Below are positions 63,421 to 64,000 of a stretch of DNA of 64,000 nucleotides, in pieces (position 1 is the first letter of the stretch; each line of letters starts with the position of its first letter). Both the position numbers and the translations under genes were made by a program. Source of the stretch: Aquamicrobium lusatiense (lineage in GTDB: Bacteria > Pseudomonadota > Alphaproteobacteria > Rhizobiales > Rhizobiaceae); contig NZ_JACHEU010000007.1 in the NCBI RefSeq assembly GCF_014201615.1, positions 1 through 64,000 of the forward strand, written 5' to 3'. The notes below the pieces were generated by a model. The model saw only the letters and a list, made by a program, of their open reading frames with translations, was not told the DNA's origin and ran no database searches.

Positions 63421-64000
63421 ATGATCACGATCGATGACGTCTACGCGGCAGACCGCGTCAGCGAAGCCGAACTTGCGCGCCTGCGTCAGCGGGCCTGTGA
63501 AATCCGCGACCAGTACTGGGGACGGGAGATCACTTACTCCCGCAAGGTTTTCATCCCCCTCACCAATATGTGCCGCAACACCTGCGGCTACTGCGTCTTC
63601 GTCAAGCATCCGGGCGATCCGGCAGCCAACTACCTGACGCCCGAAGATGTGCTCGACATCGCCCGCCGGGGTGAGCGCCTCGGCTGCAAGGAAGCCCTGT
63701 TCTCGCTGGGCGAACGCCCGGAGCGGCGCTACCCGGAAGCAGCCGCCATTCTGAAAGACCTCGGCTACGCCACCACCGTCGACTATCTGGTCGATGCCTG
63801 CCGTCTGGTTCTCGAACACACCTCGCTGATCCCGCATGTCAATGCGGGCACGCTGACTGAAGAGGAGGTGGAGCGGCTTGGCGAGGTCTCGGCCTCGATG
63901 GGCATGATGCTCGAAAATGTCAGCAAGCGCCTGTCGAAGCCCGGCCTGCCGCATCATGCCTGCCCCGACAAGGCACCGGTGTTACGCCTGCGCACCATCG
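63421..64000 (+). CDS. cofG: 7,8-didemethyl-8-hydroxy-5-deazariboflavin (FO) synthase subunit, 3' end outside window
   Basis: The frame is open from ATG 63421 to the window end (193 residues). It has the radical-SAM iron-sulfur motif FIPLTNMCRNTCGYCVF (Cys-x3-Cys-x2-Cys). Segments typical of CofG or the N-terminal half of FbiC follow: KEALFSLGERPERRYPEA, LIPHVNAGTLTEEEVERL, SASMGMMLENVSKRL and PDKAPVLRLRTI. CofG with CofH makes FO, the deazaflavin part of coenzyme F420, from tyrosine and a ribityl-uracil compound. It is uncommon in alphaproteobacteria and unexpected beside pyrimidine catabolism genes. A fused FbiC cannot be excluded because the C-terminus is missing. Confidence 0.9.
   Translation, partial: MITIDDVYAADRVSEAELARLRQRACEIRDQYWGREITYSRKVFIPLTNMCRNTCGYCVFVKHPGDPAANYLTPEDVLDIARRGERLGCKEALFSLGERPERRYPEAAAILKDLGYATTVDYLVDACRLVLEHTSLIPHVNAGTLTEEEVERLGEVSASMGMMLENVSKRLSKPGLPHHACPDKAPVLRLRTI

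Noticed and set aside
63388..63957. 189-codon minus-strand frame at the right end
   Set aside because: Antisense to the FO synthase frame, which carries the radical-SAM motif and runs to the window edge.
1..64000. CRISPR arrays
   Set aside because: No series of regularly spaced direct repeats was noticed on reading; no cas-like gene is present.

Overview
The window reads as part of a secondary replicon (large plasmid or chromid) of a Hyphomicrobiales-type alphaproteobacterium. The basis is a complete repABC replication/partition operon (repA 58254 to repC 54629, minus strand), a GC-rich sequence, and a dense set of ABC transporters, LysR/LacI/TetR regulators and catabolic operons typical of Brucella/Ochrobactrum/Phyllobacterium-like genomes. 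I infer this from gene content; genus is not established.

Left part (1-18.3 kb). The 3' part of etfA is followed by a lambda-crystallin-type hydroxyacyl dehydrogenase and a convergent carnitine-type thioesterase. A minus-strand catabolic operon (10278 to 2717) follows: aldehyde dehydrogenase, an SsuABC/TauABC-like importer, a phytoene-desaturase-like FAD oxidoreductase, a muconolactone-isomerase-like small protein, an M19 dipeptidase and RidA. It is divergent from a LysR regulator, and its substrate is unknown. After a scar of two IS fragments (IS481 and IS6 types) comes a polyol-type importer (SmoEFGK-like) with an amidase and a gluconokinase, divergent from a LacI-family regulator. A near-perfect LacI-type operator lies in that promoter.

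Gallate region (19.8-35.7 kb). GalA, GalB, GalC and GalD form a complete set for gallate ring cleavage to pyruvate and oxaloacetate. With them are a PobA-type hydroxylase, a LIV-type ABC importer, and accessory hydrolases (isochorismatase-like, creatininase-like, NTF2-like, GST). There is also a 6PGDH-like dehydrogenase and two unusual LysR regulators that each carry two helix-turn-helix segments. A similar 17-18 bp sequence occurs in the three promoter regions of this cluster. PobA carries Ala at the position of Thr294 of the Pseudomonas enzyme, a change reported to favour gallate formation from protocatechuate.

Accessory region (36-54.6 kb). An IS5 wreck, an MFS/aldo-keto reductase/LysR unit and a detached tRNA 3' end precede a mobile segment. 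That segment holds a 1464-residue NACHT/STAND-like NTPase with a C-terminal PD-(D/E)XK-like site (a candidate anti-phage protein), a convergent membrane protein, a large serine recombinase and its small partner. Next is a DNA-repair pair: an endonuclease III-like Fe-S glycosylase and an endonuclease Q domain fused to a UvrD-type helicase. IS debris follows.

Right part (54.6-64 kb). The repABC operon has an antisense ctRNA between repB and repC, two copies of a parS-like palindrome and a palindrome just upstream of repA. Next is a pyrimidine/hydantoin module: a RutR-like regulator, dihydropyrimidinase and an NCS1 permease. The window ends in the first part of a radical-SAM FO synthase (cofG), preceded by a long inverted repeat.
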